From: Lycorma delicatula | Lineage: Eukaryota > Arthropoda > Insecta > Hemiptera > Fulgoridae | Assembly (NCBI RefSeq): GCF_047948215.1 | Contig: NC_134460.1 | Span: 121,967,324-122,031,323 of the forward strand | Direction: 5' to 3' | DNA length: 64,000 bases | Part shown: in pieces, positions 1 through 12,426 of the stretch | Position numbering within the stretch: the first letter of the stretch is position 1 | Layout: each line of letters begins with the position of its first letter | The notes under the pieces: model-generated | The model's input: only the letters and a program-made list of their open reading frames with translations | The model's database searches: none | Told to the model about the DNA's origin: nothing | Made by a program: the position numbers and the translations under genes

Positions 1-385
1 TGAGCACACCTTTTTCAAATGTGCTCGGTGGGCGGCAGGTCAAGGAACACTATAGGCAGATCTCGAAGCACTGAGCCCCCACAATGTGGTTACAATGATG
101 CTCTGTAATCTGAGCAGCTGGGAAAGCGTAGCTCGATTCGTCAACAATATTCTCATGACCAAAAAGGTTGACCTGGATAGTCCTGAAAATTAGGTAGCAC
201 CTAATCAGGCTAGTATAGGAGGACTCGACCGGAAGTAATGTGTTAAACGGTTCCGGGTCGAGTCCTGGTAGAAAGGGGAGTGGTTTTAGTTGGTAGTCTG
301 GTGATAGTGATTGGATAATACCATCAGCTGGAATCCGACATTCTGTGTGTAAATGTATTTCCACCTCCCTCTGAAAAAAAAAAAA
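1..385 (+). mobile_element. 3' end of an R1/Jockey-type LINE, 5' part outside the window
   Basis: Codons 2-193 read as the C-terminal end of a non-LTR retrotransposon ORF2. It begins EHTFFKC, the His/Cys motif near the end of R1/Jockey reverse transcriptases, and continues with NVVTMMLCNLSSWESVARFV and ILMTKK before a stop at 191-193. One in-frame TAG lies at 53-55, so this copy is dead. About 180 bases of 3' untranslated sequence follow and end in an A-run at 374-385, as expected for a LINE 3' end. The upstream part lies beyond the window edge. The clade call rests on this short tail only. Confidence 0.7.
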
Positions 386-3300
386 TTATTATTATTTTTA
401 AAATATCACCGAAGGTTCTAATTATTAAAAAAAACTTAGATAAGAAATTCTTTTGTGGACTAGAAATTGAACTCAAGGTGGAGTGGATTCACTGCATGTA
501 TTTGAACATAAAGTTAAAAAAAGTGGTTTAAAATTAAAAAATTCAATATGTTTAAGATACATTTCAGATCTGCCTTTTAGTGTAATATCTGGTAAGACCT
601 GACATATTTCTACTCATTTCAAAACGTGCATGGATCTCATTTTCACATTATGTAAAACATACGTAAGCGTGCCCGTGCCCGTGCGCACACATACATCCCT
701 AGTTATTGAATTCATAACTATATGCATCAGATCTTGAAAAATACCAGTTATGGGTGTAGAAACACCTTTTTGTTTATTTATGCTTGCAGATATAAATTGC
801 AGGGAGTAAGATCTACTGACCTGGGAGGCTATAGATGATGAACTATATCTTTTAATCCACCTCTTCCAATCCAGAATCTTGTAAAAGTTGTCCGTTAAAT
901 AATGTTGGACCTCCAACGGAGGTGAGGTGGGGCATCATCTTCCATAAAAAAAGTCATTCTGATCTTCTTGAAGTTGGGGTAACAACCAGTTTTGTAGCAC
1001 ATTCAGTTATAAAATTACAAACTTATTTGTCGTAAAGAGAAATTTTCAAGGGTGAATTTCAGTGTTTATATAGATGATAATGTGTTTTAATTCTAAAACA
1101 ATTTTATTATTCCTTATCAATATATAAATAAATCAGACATTTGTATACTGGTCTGTAAGCGCATTCAGTGAGTGATGTTGGCTAAATATTCTTGCGATGT
1201 GACAACATCATTCATTATAATCACCATTAACAATTTAAGATGCGTTGCCCTATCAAATCATTGAGATTTCTGGTCGAACTAAGATGACAAAATAGTAATT
1301 ATGCAGAGATTAAATGTTGCAAACATTTTTTTGTAACATTAAATGTTGCAAACGAATGTAAGGTAATAGAGAGATTTGAAAATCTATGAAACTGATATTT
1401 AACTTTAATTTTTGCCGAAATAATTTTAATATTAAACATTTATTTATGACAATGTAACAATTTATCTACGAAACATCCATTATATTTTCCAACTAGTCTC
1501 TCCTAAAAATGTTAACTATTACTCTAACACTGACTGACGTTTACATATTTCTAGTCAAGCTCTTGTACTAAAATTTCATATCTCTCCTTGGTTTGGTCAC
1601 AATTAATTGTTTTCCGGATGGTTGTCATTTTTTGTGTCTTATGAAATGCGAAGTTTGACGATTGTACCCATATGATAAAGAGTTAACAGCGTTCAAGGCG
1701 GTCCGTATTTTATCAGGAGAAATTGTTGTATTTCGACAGATGTTGTATTTACTCACACCTTATAAGTGGTTTAAAAAAAGGATTATGATTGCCTTTTTAT
1801 TGATTAATTCATTATTGCATTACTTCACTCCTATTCATTTGGTCAGTTTCTTTTACAGCTGTGATTTCTGTGTTGAAAAAATATCTTTTTGATTTTAAAT
1901 CATATTCTTATTAGTGATTGCTTAGGCTAATGCTGTAAGCTGATTGGTTTGTTGCTGAAATAATATAATCTGTAGTGACGAAGTTGGGTAAGTGTTATCT
2001 ATGCGAGGATGAATGTGAATTGTCATTGGTTTATTTTTAGTGGCTTAGTTGTGGGAGGAATTAAATCAAGTTTATGTGACCGTTATGAATTAGCAAAAGT
2101 TAAATAAATTTGACAAAATTGCACTATATTGAATACTCGTGAATACCGGTTTGTTAGTATTTTACATTCTCTTACTTTAGGTTCTACCATAATAAGGTTT
2201 TGTACAAGAATTAATAAATTTTTACGCATTTATTTTTACGATTACCAGTTAAATTTTTCTTGCGCTTCATAAGTAAATGATATAATATACGTGAAACGTT
2301 ACGTGGTAGGATGTTTTAAATGGATTCAAAATTTACTATTGAATTTCATTAATTTATAAAAATTATAACAATATTTCACAAATTTAACAGAATATGATTT
2401 TCCAAATATACCGTTGGTTATGTTATCACGATGATTTTGAATATAAGTTATTATTATAAACATCTTGAATTTTCTGCATCCCGTTAAAAATATACATAAA
2501 TATGCTAAAATAATTTTCAATAACGCCTTTGAAATCGTGAATAATTTTGAATAAATCTTAACATTATTGCACTGTATTAAATAATAAATACGGACTTCAA
2601 AACCACACTGATCTTTTCATTTTATAATTAATTAATTGTATACATTCCTGGCGTGGAGCTATGTAATGCATTAATATATACCAATCAGAATAAGGATTTA
2701 TCTATTTCGTATTTTTTATGTTTACAGCGATTAAAGATAATTTTTAGAGTTACTTTTGAGATTCTTCTTTCAGAAATCTTTTCTTAGTAAATTCATTTAA
2801 ATCTGTAAAAGTTATTTCTTTTATTTAGAGATAAAAAACATTCTTCTGCTGAGTTCACGTATGAATATTTAAGGCACCTGTAAATTAGTTTGTACGAGAA
2901 ATACAATTTTGCACACACTTCTACGCACAGTTTTATATGCACAAAATTCGGACACTAAGCATATTCGAAATCGCAAGGGAAATTTATAAATAAACCAGTT
3001 ACGTTCAAAATTACTTACTACTTGTAATTCTATTTTGGTTGAAAGTTAGGAGAGAATAAGTTTAGAGTGTATTTGGTCAAATTGTAAAATTTAGACAACT
3101 TTGAGCGGTTAGTTTTTTTTTTTTGTTATCTATAGAGTGAATAAGTTTTAAAATTTTAATAAAATTTGTATGAGTTATAGAAGAGAAAGAAAGATTACGA
3201 TAAAATACACCGTGTAGTGATTATACGTATCTATCATTATTACACTAACAACTATTTACAACTTTTAAATATCAATTATTTGAATTGTCTACTCGTATAT

Positions 3301-3711
3301 TACAACTGGCTTTTAAATTATGAAAACATAATAATTATGACTTTATTTTTTGTTAATATTATTTATTTATGCAACGGCCTATTAATATTGCTGATAGCAT
3401 TTACGAAGATAATGTACTTTATATTCTAATCAGTACACACCTCCAGCTTATCTTAATGCAATTTCGTATCGTAATTGGTCTTATTCCAAAGGTGGAGATA
3501 TTCCTTAATTTTCATTTTTTTAAATATTAATATCGTTATGCAAATTACTTTGAAGTGAGTAATAATATGCAACATTGTCGTTAGTAACTATATTCCAATC
3601 TGTCTTTGTACTGGCTGTATACTATAAATTCATTTCCATTTATATTGGCGCTTTTCCCCACTGTCTGTCGGTAGCATCTATTTGCCCTGTCACACCCACT
3701 ATGACTCAACT
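386..3711. other. AT-rich intergenic DNA, nothing recognised
   Basis: No open frame here resembles a known protein, and I found no tRNA, long inverted repeat or satellite. The stretch is very AT-rich. The few reading frames of 60-100 codons lack splice context and look like chance. Confidence 0.5.
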
Positions 3712-3907
3712 TGAGTGTAACTGAGGTGTAGTCTTCTACAGTCTCAGGTCGACCATTTCTGAGATGTGTGGTTAATTGAAACCCAACCACCGGTATCCAC
3801 GATCTAGTGTTCAAATCCGTATAAAAGTACCTGCCTTTAATAGAATTTGAATGTTAGAACTCTCGACTTCGAAATCAGCTGATTTGCAAAGACGCGTTCA
3901 CCACTAG
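3712..3907 (-). repeat. SINE family 1 copy, 3' truncated
   Basis: This is a diverged, minus-strand member of the tRNA-derived SINE seen better at 23.7, 38.3 and 56.3 kb. Read on the minus strand it starts with the tRNA-like head (A-box region near 3900, B-box near 3850) and ends before the family's 3' tail. It lacks seven bases present in the other copies, between two CACC repeats near 3790. I could not identify a target duplication. Confidence 0.75.
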
Positions 3908-4470
3908 TCTTTTTAACGGTGATTGTAGTAATGATTTCTTAAGTATGTAGTTTGTTGTAAAAATATCTGTAGTTTCACCTGATTTACGAAGTCAGAGTAA
4001 GTACATCGTGTATAATGTTTGTTACATTCAACATTTAAAAACTAGCTAGGTCAGTAATTTACTAAATTTATAACAGTTATTTAGAACTTATTTTATTTTT
4101 TGAATAGGCCTATAAGAAATAAAGTTGATTAATGTTTTCTTATCGTAACTGCTTTCCGGGACGCTGATTTATCGTTCACGCTATGAAAAAAATTACTTTT
4201 GTATCTTTTGCAATACAACATTATAATTATCCCTACAGTAGTATTTATTAATAACTTACATGGGATAATGTAGTACAACCAAAACTAAAAAAAAGTTCAT
4301 AATTAATTTAGTTCAATAGAAAAATAAACATCGAAAATTATTATTGCAAAGATAAAAATAATACTGATTATTTTATTTAGATTAGATTATTTTATTCTAA
4401 TATGCGTTCGTGTAAAATACACACATTTTAGCCTTTTCTTAATCCTTATAAGACTTTACAAGGACAATAA
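3908..4470. other. AT-rich intergenic DNA, nothing recognised
   Basis: There is no supported gene or repeat between the SINE and the hAT remnant. Confidence 0.5.
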
Positions 4471-6190
4471 TTAGTTTTGAAATGTGTGAATTTTGGGCTG
4501 ATGAATGTTTCAGTTTCTCCTTTATTAGGAGCCCATATTGCAGAGGATTGGAGTTTTGTTTCACAATTTGGTCTACAGCAGAAAATATATCAACTGCTGC
4601 AGCAGAATAAGAATGTGGAAGCAGAGCATTGCCTTAGAAAATTTTGTAAAATTGGGGATGATGTATCACCAACAGGATTTTTCATTTCAAAAGCAGTGTT
4701 CCAAAATTTCATAAATTCTTGATTCTCTTTCAATAATTCGGTGGACTTGGCTAACTGTCATTCCCCGCCTACATCAAAACACTTTCTGCAATTACATTAG
4801 GGAAATGTACAGTTAATAGCATGATACTAACACTTCTTTTGCAATTTTCTGGGCTCAGCACAGACAGATATTTCTTAAAAGGGGATTGAAAAAATCCACC
4901 CTCTTCAAAACTTGTTTGCAGAATCCAAAATAGAAGGATAGACACTTGACTTAAAAATTCCTTATGGTTTTTTCAATTTATTCCATGTTCTCCAGCTGCT
5001 GTATAAGAGCCTCTATATGCAGTATAAGAACCTCTATTGTCTGCAAGATTTAAGAGCAACTGATGAAACCTATATGAAGTCTCCTGATACACTATAAGTT
5101 TAGGTGTGTCACAAGTGGTAGGAAAATGGCCACAAATAAAAAAATACACCTTTATGATAGGGTCTTGAAGAGAATTTAAAATTGACCGGGCTTGCTCTAT
5201 TCCATCTCCAACACAAAAATTAAAATAAGACAGTAAAACATTCCACTGTTCTACAATCCTTTGAACTACGTCATTTATAAACAACCATCATATTTCGCCT
5301 AATTTAAGTTATGAGCTTTAAGATTCAATAAATGTTGAATCACCTTAAATTCTTCTAATCTTTCTGGTTTCTTTAGAATAAAATTGGATATGTCACTACA
5401 CAGCTCTTCAACAGCATGTGGAAGGTATTTACAGTACAAGCTTGTGAAGTCTACAAACTAACGCTGTGCCAAATGCATCTAGATATATATATAAATATTC
5501 ATTCAACTCTTTAAGCCTAGCTTGAATTCCTGTTTGCTGTCCCATCATTACAGAGGCATTATTCTCTTTGGAGTGGTAAATCCTAACAAGTTTGTAAGTG
5601 GTACTTCTAATTCTTCAAGCAGCAAAATAATTGTTTTGAACAAAGATGAACTACTGACTTCTCAGTGATGCTTAAGAAGGAGTCTTCTACCATTTTTGAC
5701 TCATAGCAACAGCTAATGATTTTGTAAAAGAAATGTTTATTGATTTATCGGCAATCAAAGAGAAAGTTTTTCTGATAAGATATTTCTAGCATCAACCGCT
5801 AAAGCATTACTTATTAAATATAAAGTATCACTGCAACCACATTTAATATTTTAATTATTGCACTATCAGGAGCGATTACTTTTATTATATTAATGATGGT
5901 AGTGAACCCATTAATTCTAAAGGAAGATTATGCTCTGCAATTCTGCTTCAGTAAATTTATTATGTAATGAGGAACAGATGCTGTTAATTGGTGGCTACAC
6001 TAAAGATTGTGATTTGTATATTCTACATTTGCTTTATACTAAAGGGTATTTGCATGTCTATGCATAAGGCTCTTGCTACTGTTAATTTCAATATTACAGT
6101 ATTTATAGTACGGCATTTGTTTTTTTATCATCACTAGGCGGAATCCAAGATTTTAATAAGGATCATCAAACTAGGCATTACTAAACTTTT
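4471..6190 (-). pseudogene. Decayed hAT transposase (DUF4371/ZBED-type family)
   Basis: Translating the minus strand in shifting frames gives pieces of one hAT transposase in the right order. Near 6.15 kb is a WIPPSDDKK stretch like the start of a BED-type zinc-finger region. Around 5.75-5.85 kb are LSEKLSLIADKSINISFTKSL (catalytic N-terminal segment, usually SLIIDESTDIS) and upstream NIKCG. At 5.24-5.28 kb is VVQRIVEQWN, followed by ARSILNSLQDP. At 4.66-4.72 kb is KFWNTAFEMKNPVGD, from the C-terminal dimerisation domain. The first catalytic Asp survives as ADKS with the following Glu lost. Many stops and frameshifts are present. The length of about 1.7 kb matches a full-size transposase gene. 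Terminal repeats were not found. Confidence 0.8.
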
Positions 6191-7784
6191 GTTCTTTAGC
6201 GGAGCTAGGTGAATTGGTTCCAAGAGTGAATCACTACTTACACATTTAGTCAATTACTGCCCTATGATGTCAAAGCAACACTTTCAGCTAGATGATTACA
6301 AACTCTTTTTTTTTTTTTTTTGAAATTTTAAATATAAACTATAGTTTTTTCTGTGTTTTTTCATCCTGATAATTATACTGTATATGAATTTTTTTAGACT
6401 TATACAATACAACACTTACCACTAAAAATAATTATTAATACTGTAGAAGTATAGTAGTAGTCCATCACACTACATATGCAATGCAAACACAGAACAAAAT
6501 GAACTGAGTTTGTTATCGTGATCATGAAAAATTTTAAGTCCACTGATTTCTCTGGCAGGGCATTCACACAATGATGATTAAAATTTACATGATAGTCAAG
6601 TCGAAAGGTAATACATTTGCTAATTAAAGGCCTTTACACTGGCTGTCAAGGTCTCAGTGACCACAGGTAGAGGTAGAGCATCTGACTGGCATTCACATAA
6701 CTCATCAAGTGAATGGGAAAAGAGATAAACAGTAAGTATGGGCAATCTACCAATAAAGAAAGCGCTAAGAGGGGCAGTAAAAGTTACTTCCAGGCAGCAC
6801 ATGCTCATTCCACCCACAACTCATTGGTTTATAGTATTTTTGGCCAGGATGGGAACAGCAAAAGCATTTTTTTTGTTTTTTGCCATATTTAACTAAATTA
6901 CTTCATGAAGTTAGAGACCAAGAGGTCAAATAACTATATTTTTATCACTTTCCTTCTGCTTTGAAAGTTACTTAAGTAAAAGAGAGGGAGAAGTTATCTT
7001 TTCTGTACCAGCAAACACATATGCATACCAAAACTATTTTATCTGTGAAGACCCCTAGATGTAATATTTCCATTTCTATCAATAATGATTTACTAACTTT
7101 AATCAGAATTCAAAATGTGATACTTGATTACATGGTAGCTGAAGTGGAGGTTAGTATGTACTTGTAATAATAATTGAGCTTTGACTGAACCAATGCTTTA
7201 TGCAACTGCAGTAATATTTATTTATCTGAGCCCTGACTGATGTCTTATAAGCATTTAATAATGTTTTTAGGGCTTTCTTGCTGTAATGCTGAAGTCCTGT
7301 ATATTTGGTACTTGTATACTTCTAAGACTATGTTTGGTCTTTGTATATTTGGTCGGAAACCTGCTTGATGTGACAATAAAAGATTATCTCATTATAAAAT
7401 CCAAATGATAATTACTAATTTTTTCAAAGGTTTATCTGATAACACGTGTCTAGGAAATAGGGCAGTAACTATTGGGATCTGTCAGATCTATATTTTTTCT
7501 TTTAATTGGAACAATATGTGCTTTCTTCTACTGCTGCGAGTACATTCCATCCAGTCATATCTGATTATATAGTTCTGACAATCAGATATGTAGTTCTAAA
7601 AAATTCATCATAGTTAGCCATTTTTAAAATTTTCATGTGTTAAAACGACAACCAGCACCAGTTTGTGTTTTGTTTCCAATTAAAGTTAAAATTCTAAAAT
7701 TTGCGTTTAATTTTAGAAGACGTTACTTACATCAGTTCTTAGAATTAAATTGTGTACAAAGTTACTAAAATTATTAATCTCTAC
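6191..7784. other. AT-rich intergenic DNA
   Basis: A T-run lies at 6307-6321. Otherwise nothing is recognised. A 65-codon minus-strand frame at 6620-6817 has no family resemblance and no splice context. Confidence 0.45.
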
Positions 7785-8115
7785 AAAGAAACTATAAATT
7801 TTTGTTTGTTTTATTAGTAAATTAACAACGTTATCTTATTCCAAACCTAAAAAAGTGTATTTTCCGACAAAACCTTTTCGTGTTTTACTCAGTTTTTCTT
7901 AAAATCTACTTGATATAGAGAGCTGAGATTAGTTTTTTTCAGTTTCTTAGATCAAAAACTGTAAGTAAGCACCAAATTTACCCTACGATTCTTACCCCAA
8001 GAATTTTAGTACGGTTTAATTTCAAAATGGGAACAGAAAGTAAAGCAAAATGTTTCACAAGCCGAAAATCACTAACGATCCGTTTTCTGAACTACATCTA
8101 TATGAACCTTTTTCT
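7785..8115 (+). repeat. Old copy of the repeat also found at 16.65 and 28.65 kb
   Basis: The order of short matching blocks is the same as in 16640-16925. It includes TCCAAACCTAAAA..GT, TATTTTCCG..AAAA, CAGTTTTTCTTAAAA, GTAAG..AGCAC, CTTAC..CGATT, AGAATTTTAGTACAGTTTAA-like sequence, and a TTTCACAAGCCGAAA block matching TTTCGTGAGCCGAAA. Divergence is clearly higher than between the 16.6 and 28.6 kb copies. No protein was recognised in it. Confidence 0.65.
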
Positions 8116-9447
8116 TATTTTTGGCTATAGCATCATCTCCCGAAAGATGTGGTGCAATTTGGAATCGCTCTATTTATTTTGTTGATTACTCATTCCATAG
8201 TTTATACTCTAGTGTATATTGTATAATTTTGTTATTAAATTTTTATTTCAGTTTACTTTAAGTTCTGTTTATTTTCATTTTTTATTATTGTTGATGTGTG
8301 AACATTTCTAAAATTTGACTTTTGTCAACTCAGACAGTGATTTGGACCGTGAAAATTGTTTGCACGATCACATTTTTTTTTGGTTATGTTCCAGCTACTT
8401 AAAATTATTTTCTTATAATTATTTTTAGATTTTGTATATTAAGATTTGTCATTGTTATTTTTATTAATAATGTTATTATCTTTCTTTGTGCAACATTTTA
8501 AGTTTTAAATTCTGTTGCATGTTCCCCCATTTAGGGCAGTCCAGCTTCCAAGAATTTAATCTTCAGCAAAAGAATGTGGATGGCTAAAAGGGGAGGTGTA
8601 GAGAGAGGACATCAGAATTATTATTTTGTTACTATTAATCTGTACTTGCTTTGATATTCATTTGTTTTGTGTGCATGATTAAGGTTATCTCTATGTACAT
8701 GGATTTGTGATTTGTATGCATGATAGATTGGAGAGTGTTCCTCTGGAGAGCTTTCCAGTGTTCATTGTATGTTTGAAACTGCATCCTTTTTACAGACATA
8801 GAACATTATGTGGTTAAAGAAGTTCAGTTTATATTCCAGAGGTTTGTGTGATCTGTTTGATATATTTTTTATATATAACCCAATTTAAATAACCTAATTA
8901 TAATATTTAAAAAAATAGGGATTAATAAAATAGAATGTGGGGAGTAAAATTTTCTATTTTCATTATGTGGGAGTAAAAAACCTATAAAAAATTTCTAAAA
9001 GATGTTAAAAAGGTTTCACAAATATTTAAAAGTATCTAATATAATCAATCATCCTGATCATATTAGAGGTAATAAACACATAATTTCAAATATAAATAAC
9101 ACAAAAGTAAGTAATGATAGATTTAAATCTCTTACTCTGAAAATAACGTAATACAATCAATGAATAAAGTTTGAATTCACAATGATTTTATTATTGAAAT
9201 ATAATGAAAACTTTTCAAATTCAAATTTAAAAATTTATTCAAATTAAAATACCAATAACAACAGTTCCATTCTCTGTTATCAGATTATAATAGCAGCAGT
9301 ATGAACTCATTTACATAAGGTACTGAGAGGATGAACATAACTGTCTATATTTTAATTATTTAAGATATGTTTTTTAATCATAAAGTAATAGCAAGAGAGA
9401 GTTGCACCTTATTTGGTATCTTACCAAATATTGTTAAAATGATTAAA

Positions 9448-9478
<31 letters not shown>

Positions 9479-9645
9479 AATTAAACTGATTGTAAGAAAA
9501 CAATCCATCACAGACCAAGCTATGGAATAGGATTCTGTAAGACTACTACAAACACGCCATTACTGGGTTGAAATGAATTAAAACTGTATTTTTCAAGCCT
9601 TTTTCCCTGTAAAGAGCCTGGAAATTGTTCTGGTATTACAAGGGA
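8116..9645. other. AT-rich intergenic DNA with one AT microsatellite
   Basis: A perfect (AT)n tract occupies 9449-9473. No gene is recognised in the remainder. Confidence 0.5.
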
Positions 9646-10938
9646 TGATAAGGAAGTAAGTTACACCCCTCTAAAAAAAAAAAAAAGACATATTTCTTTG
9701 ATAATCTTTTTTTTATTGAATAAAAAACCTACATATTTCTATCTATTTTTCGATATAATCACCAAGCTTTTTCTAAACACTTTTCATACTTTGTGACAAG
9801 TTTTTCAATTCTACTATCATAAAAATTTCATCCAATTTCCTTCAATCATTTAAGCACTGCTTCTTTCAGTTCATTATCATTAGGGAATTACTTCCCTCCC
9901 CAATCTCACTAGAGAGAACCAAACAGGTGGTAGTTGCAGGTTGCTAGGTCAGGGCTGTAAGGCAGATGAGGCCGCACTTCCCACTTGAATTTTTGCAGTA
10001 ACTCTTGTGTCACATGAGCTGAATGAGGAGTAGCGTTGTCGTGAGGAAAACAGACTTATCACTCAATTTTCCGTGTCTTTAATGGCTTTACGCAATCTTT
10101 TTAAAGACTCACAGTAAAATTCGGCATTGATTGTTGTTCCTTGGGGCATAAATTTACTTTAAATAACTCCCTCAAAATCGAAAAAGACTATCAGCATAAA
10201 CTTTCGAACATGTGGAGATGTTTTCACTTTTTTTTGGCTGGGGCGAATTTTTGTGTCTCCATTCATGTGATGCTCAGGAGTGTAATGAAGCATCCAGCTC
10301 TCATCCCCTGTGATGATTTGTTTCAAAAATTGTGTATCAGTCCTGGAATAATGTTGAAGAAAAGAAAGAGCAGATTCAAAGCATTGATATTTGTGGTTAC
10401 CGGTCAACAGATGTGGCACCATCGTGCACACATCTTATGGTAACCTAGCTGATTGTGAATAATTGCAAACACACTACCATAACTGATGTTAAATTCACTT
10501 ACAATCTCATTAATTTTAATGTTCCGGTTACTCAAGCTCATTTCATTCACATTCCACGTTTCCTGTCGTGTTTGCAGTTGAAGGACACCCAGCGTGCAGT
10601 TCGTCACTCACATTTCTTCCGTTTCTGAACATTGGCAACATTTTGTGACCATGGGACATGACATTGCATTCTCACCGTATATCTCAACAGTTTAGTGATG
10701 AATTTCACAACAGTTGTAATTTTTTGCCCACAAAAATCAAACTAATGAATACACTTCTATGCTAGATGAAACTTCTAGAGGACATGCCATATTGACAACG
10801 ACACTACCCACATACTGAGTGTTGTACAGAATTGCTGCTGGGGGACCGTGAAGACAACAACACAACCAGTGCTCCACCACAAGATATTAATATATCCCTT
10901 TCAGTCCAACATGGCAAGGGTATAACTTATTTTTTGAT
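9646..10938 (-). mobile_element. Mariner element 1 (about 1.29 kb)
   Basis: The ends match as inverted repeats. Left AAGTAAGTTACACCC (9654-9668) and the reverse complement of the right end, AAATAAGTTATACCC (10918-10932 region), agree at 13 of 15 bases. They bracket a minus-strand transposase, and the spacing is that of a full-length mariner. Confidence 0.8.
9740..10790 (-). pseudogene. Mariner transposase, frameshifted, third catalytic Asp replaced by Asn
   Basis: The likely start ATG is at 10788-10790. The order of motifs is a diverged N-terminal helix-turn-helix (FLWAKNYNCCEIHH), a second DNA-binding segment (INEIVSEFNISYGSVFAIIH, near 10480), then the catalytic domain. The first Asp is in ITGDESW (codon 10303-10305). 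The second is in HDNATPH (10038-10040). The third position reads SPDLATCNYHLF, where the usual Asp is an Asn codon at 9933-9935. Exactly 34 residues separate the second and third positions, the classical mariner DD34D spacing. The first and second Asp lie in different frames, so at least one frameshift separates them. The protein cannot be active. Confidence 0.9.
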
Positions 10939-11249
10939 CCAGCTCTTGTACATTACCAATAAAATATTACAGTATTGGAATCAAGTTCTATATAACAGAG
11001 TCCTATGGAATAACAACTTCCACTCAATTTGAAAATAGTTCTTTATCATATCTAATATTCTTAATTGTAAATATGTACTATTATTCTTCATGTAAACAAT
11101 TAGCATATCTTCACACAAAATTATTATTCCTGTACATAATAATTCATATATACTCAAATTCACTTCACAGAACTTAATTAACAATAAATAAGTTAGTAAA
11201 TGTTCAGGTAAATTATATAACTAAAACACATTTAAAAAAAATAACTTAC
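10939..11249. other. AT-rich, downstream intron of the FAR exon
   Basis: This follows a good splice donor (minus strand, 11244-11249), so it is presumably intronic. The next FAR exon was not found in the window; mariner 1 would lie inside this intron. Confidence 0.4.
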
Positions 11250-11472
11250 AAAATGATCAAATTGCTCATTAAGCCATTCTCTTTGATCGTTATCATTTTT
11301 TGGTATGACTGTTAAGTATATTTTACAAAAATTTGGACATGATCTCATAAGCTTTTCTATTATAACTTCGCCCAAAAATCCTGTACCCCAGTAACTAGTA
11401 TTGTTTCTCCTCCATAAAATTGTTGTACTGGAGTTTCTGATAAATTGGTGTTTATGCTGCCTTTAGATGTCT
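11250..11472 (-). pseudogene. Fatty acyl-CoA reductase, N-terminal NAD(P)H-binding exon with a frameshift
   Basis: Fatty acyl-CoA reductases (FARs) reduce fatty acyl-CoA to fatty alcohols for waxes and hydrocarbons. Two consecutive minus-strand frames give their N-terminal signature: ETPVQQFYGGETILVTG, then TGFLGEVIIEKLMRSCPN, KIYLTVIPKN and EWLNEQFDHF. The frame changes exactly inside the Rossmann glycine motif (TGGTGFLG), where a run of four G (plus-strand CCCC, 11396-11399) should hold five. The exon ends at a clean donor, GTAAGT (11244-11249 on the plus strand as ACTTAC). The upstream acceptor is probably near 11473. Apart from the single missing base no stop interrupts it, so this could be a recent pseudogene, a partial duplicate or a sequence error in a live gene. 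The rest of the gene (over 400 residues) is not visible. Confidence 0.75.
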
Positions 11473-12344
11473 CTTACAAATAAAGACTTTACAATACAAC
11501 ACAGTATCACATTTTTAAATACAATGATTACATTTCCAAACTACATATTTTGTAAACTACTTTTTTATTTAGAAAGATTATATAAAGTAACCAATATAAA
11601 ACAATCATTTAAAAAGTAATAGAAATACCAGTTAGAAAAAAGTGATTATTTTCTTTGTTAGGTAACTAAATATAATTTTTCAGAACTTACTGCCTTTACA
11701 TTAAATCTGATTAATTGTTTTATGTTGTTTTGCATCAGTGCTAAATGACTCATCTATAAATTTGGAATACTTTCCTGATTGATTTATTGTTTATTTTACT
11801 GATCGCACTTTCTGGAAGTCAAGTAAAATGTTTGAAGGTGATTCTTTCTTAGCTGTGTGTTCGTCTGTTGTTTCACAGTCTTGATTCTGAATGTTTTCCT
11901 GACTGTAACCATTTAGAAATCCATTTGAAGGATAATATGAGAATGCCACTTAAGTCCTCAAACAAATCCTGATTGTATTTAACACTATATAATCAGTAAT
12001 ATATATATCCCTATATAACACACTATATCACTATAGGTCTCTTTAACAGTATATCAATTACATAGTAAAAGTATAATTTGCTAATTATCAGTCTGTGTGA
12101 TTCATATTTATAAACTCATGAGGGAGCATTAATATATAGTATTGATTAATACTATGTCTCTTAAGGGAAGACAAGAGATTTAATCAACCTATCAGATGAA
12201 GGCATAAAACAAAATAATAAATGCCAAATGTAACACTGGTTTGGTGTGGCATGGAGATTCATTACCGCAAGATAAATAAAATACAGGATTATTTATTTTC
12301 TATAATTACATTATTAAATAGTAAACTATTAATTTATTACACCC
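11473..12344. other. Intergenic or intronic AT-rich DNA between FAR exon and mRpL36
   Basis: Minus-strand 11791-11949 is open for 52 codons (contains NGYSQENIQNQ and SNILLDFQK) without an ATG. It might be an upstream FAR exon, but I see no convincing splice sites. Confidence 0.35.
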
Positions 12345-12350
12345 TTTATT
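12345..12350 (-). terminator. Polyadenylation signal AATAAA of mRpL36
   Basis: TTTATT on the plus strand gives AATAAA on the minus strand, about 77 bases after the mRpL36 stop codon. That is a normal distance for a short 3' untranslated region. Confidence 0.6.
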
Positions 12351-12426
12351 ATTTGAACAAATGAAATAAGTAATTTGAACAAATTATTTTATATAACAAA
12401 ACAATCACAACTACAATTAAAAATAA

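Noticed and set aside
50..364. 104-codon minus-strand frame
   Set aside because: It is antisense to the R1/Jockey LINE end read on the plus strand, which has clear family motifs.
614..916. 100-codon minus-strand frame
   Set aside because: No family resemblance, no splice context; likely chance.
3581..3814. 77-codon minus-strand frame
   Set aside because: It runs through a SINE copy; SINEs are non-coding.
4477..4722. 81-codon plus-strand frame
   Set aside because: Antisense of the hAT C-terminal domain on the minus strand.
6620..6817. 65-codon minus frame in a less AT-rich patch
   Set aside because: Looked protein-like but matches no family I know, and there are no splice sites around it.
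10141..10443. 100-codon plus-strand frame
   Set aside because: Shadow of the mariner transposase on the opposite strand.
11791..11949. 52-codon open stretch between FAR exon and mRpL36
   Set aside because: Could be an upstream FAR exon, but acceptor and donor are weak and no conserved motif is present.
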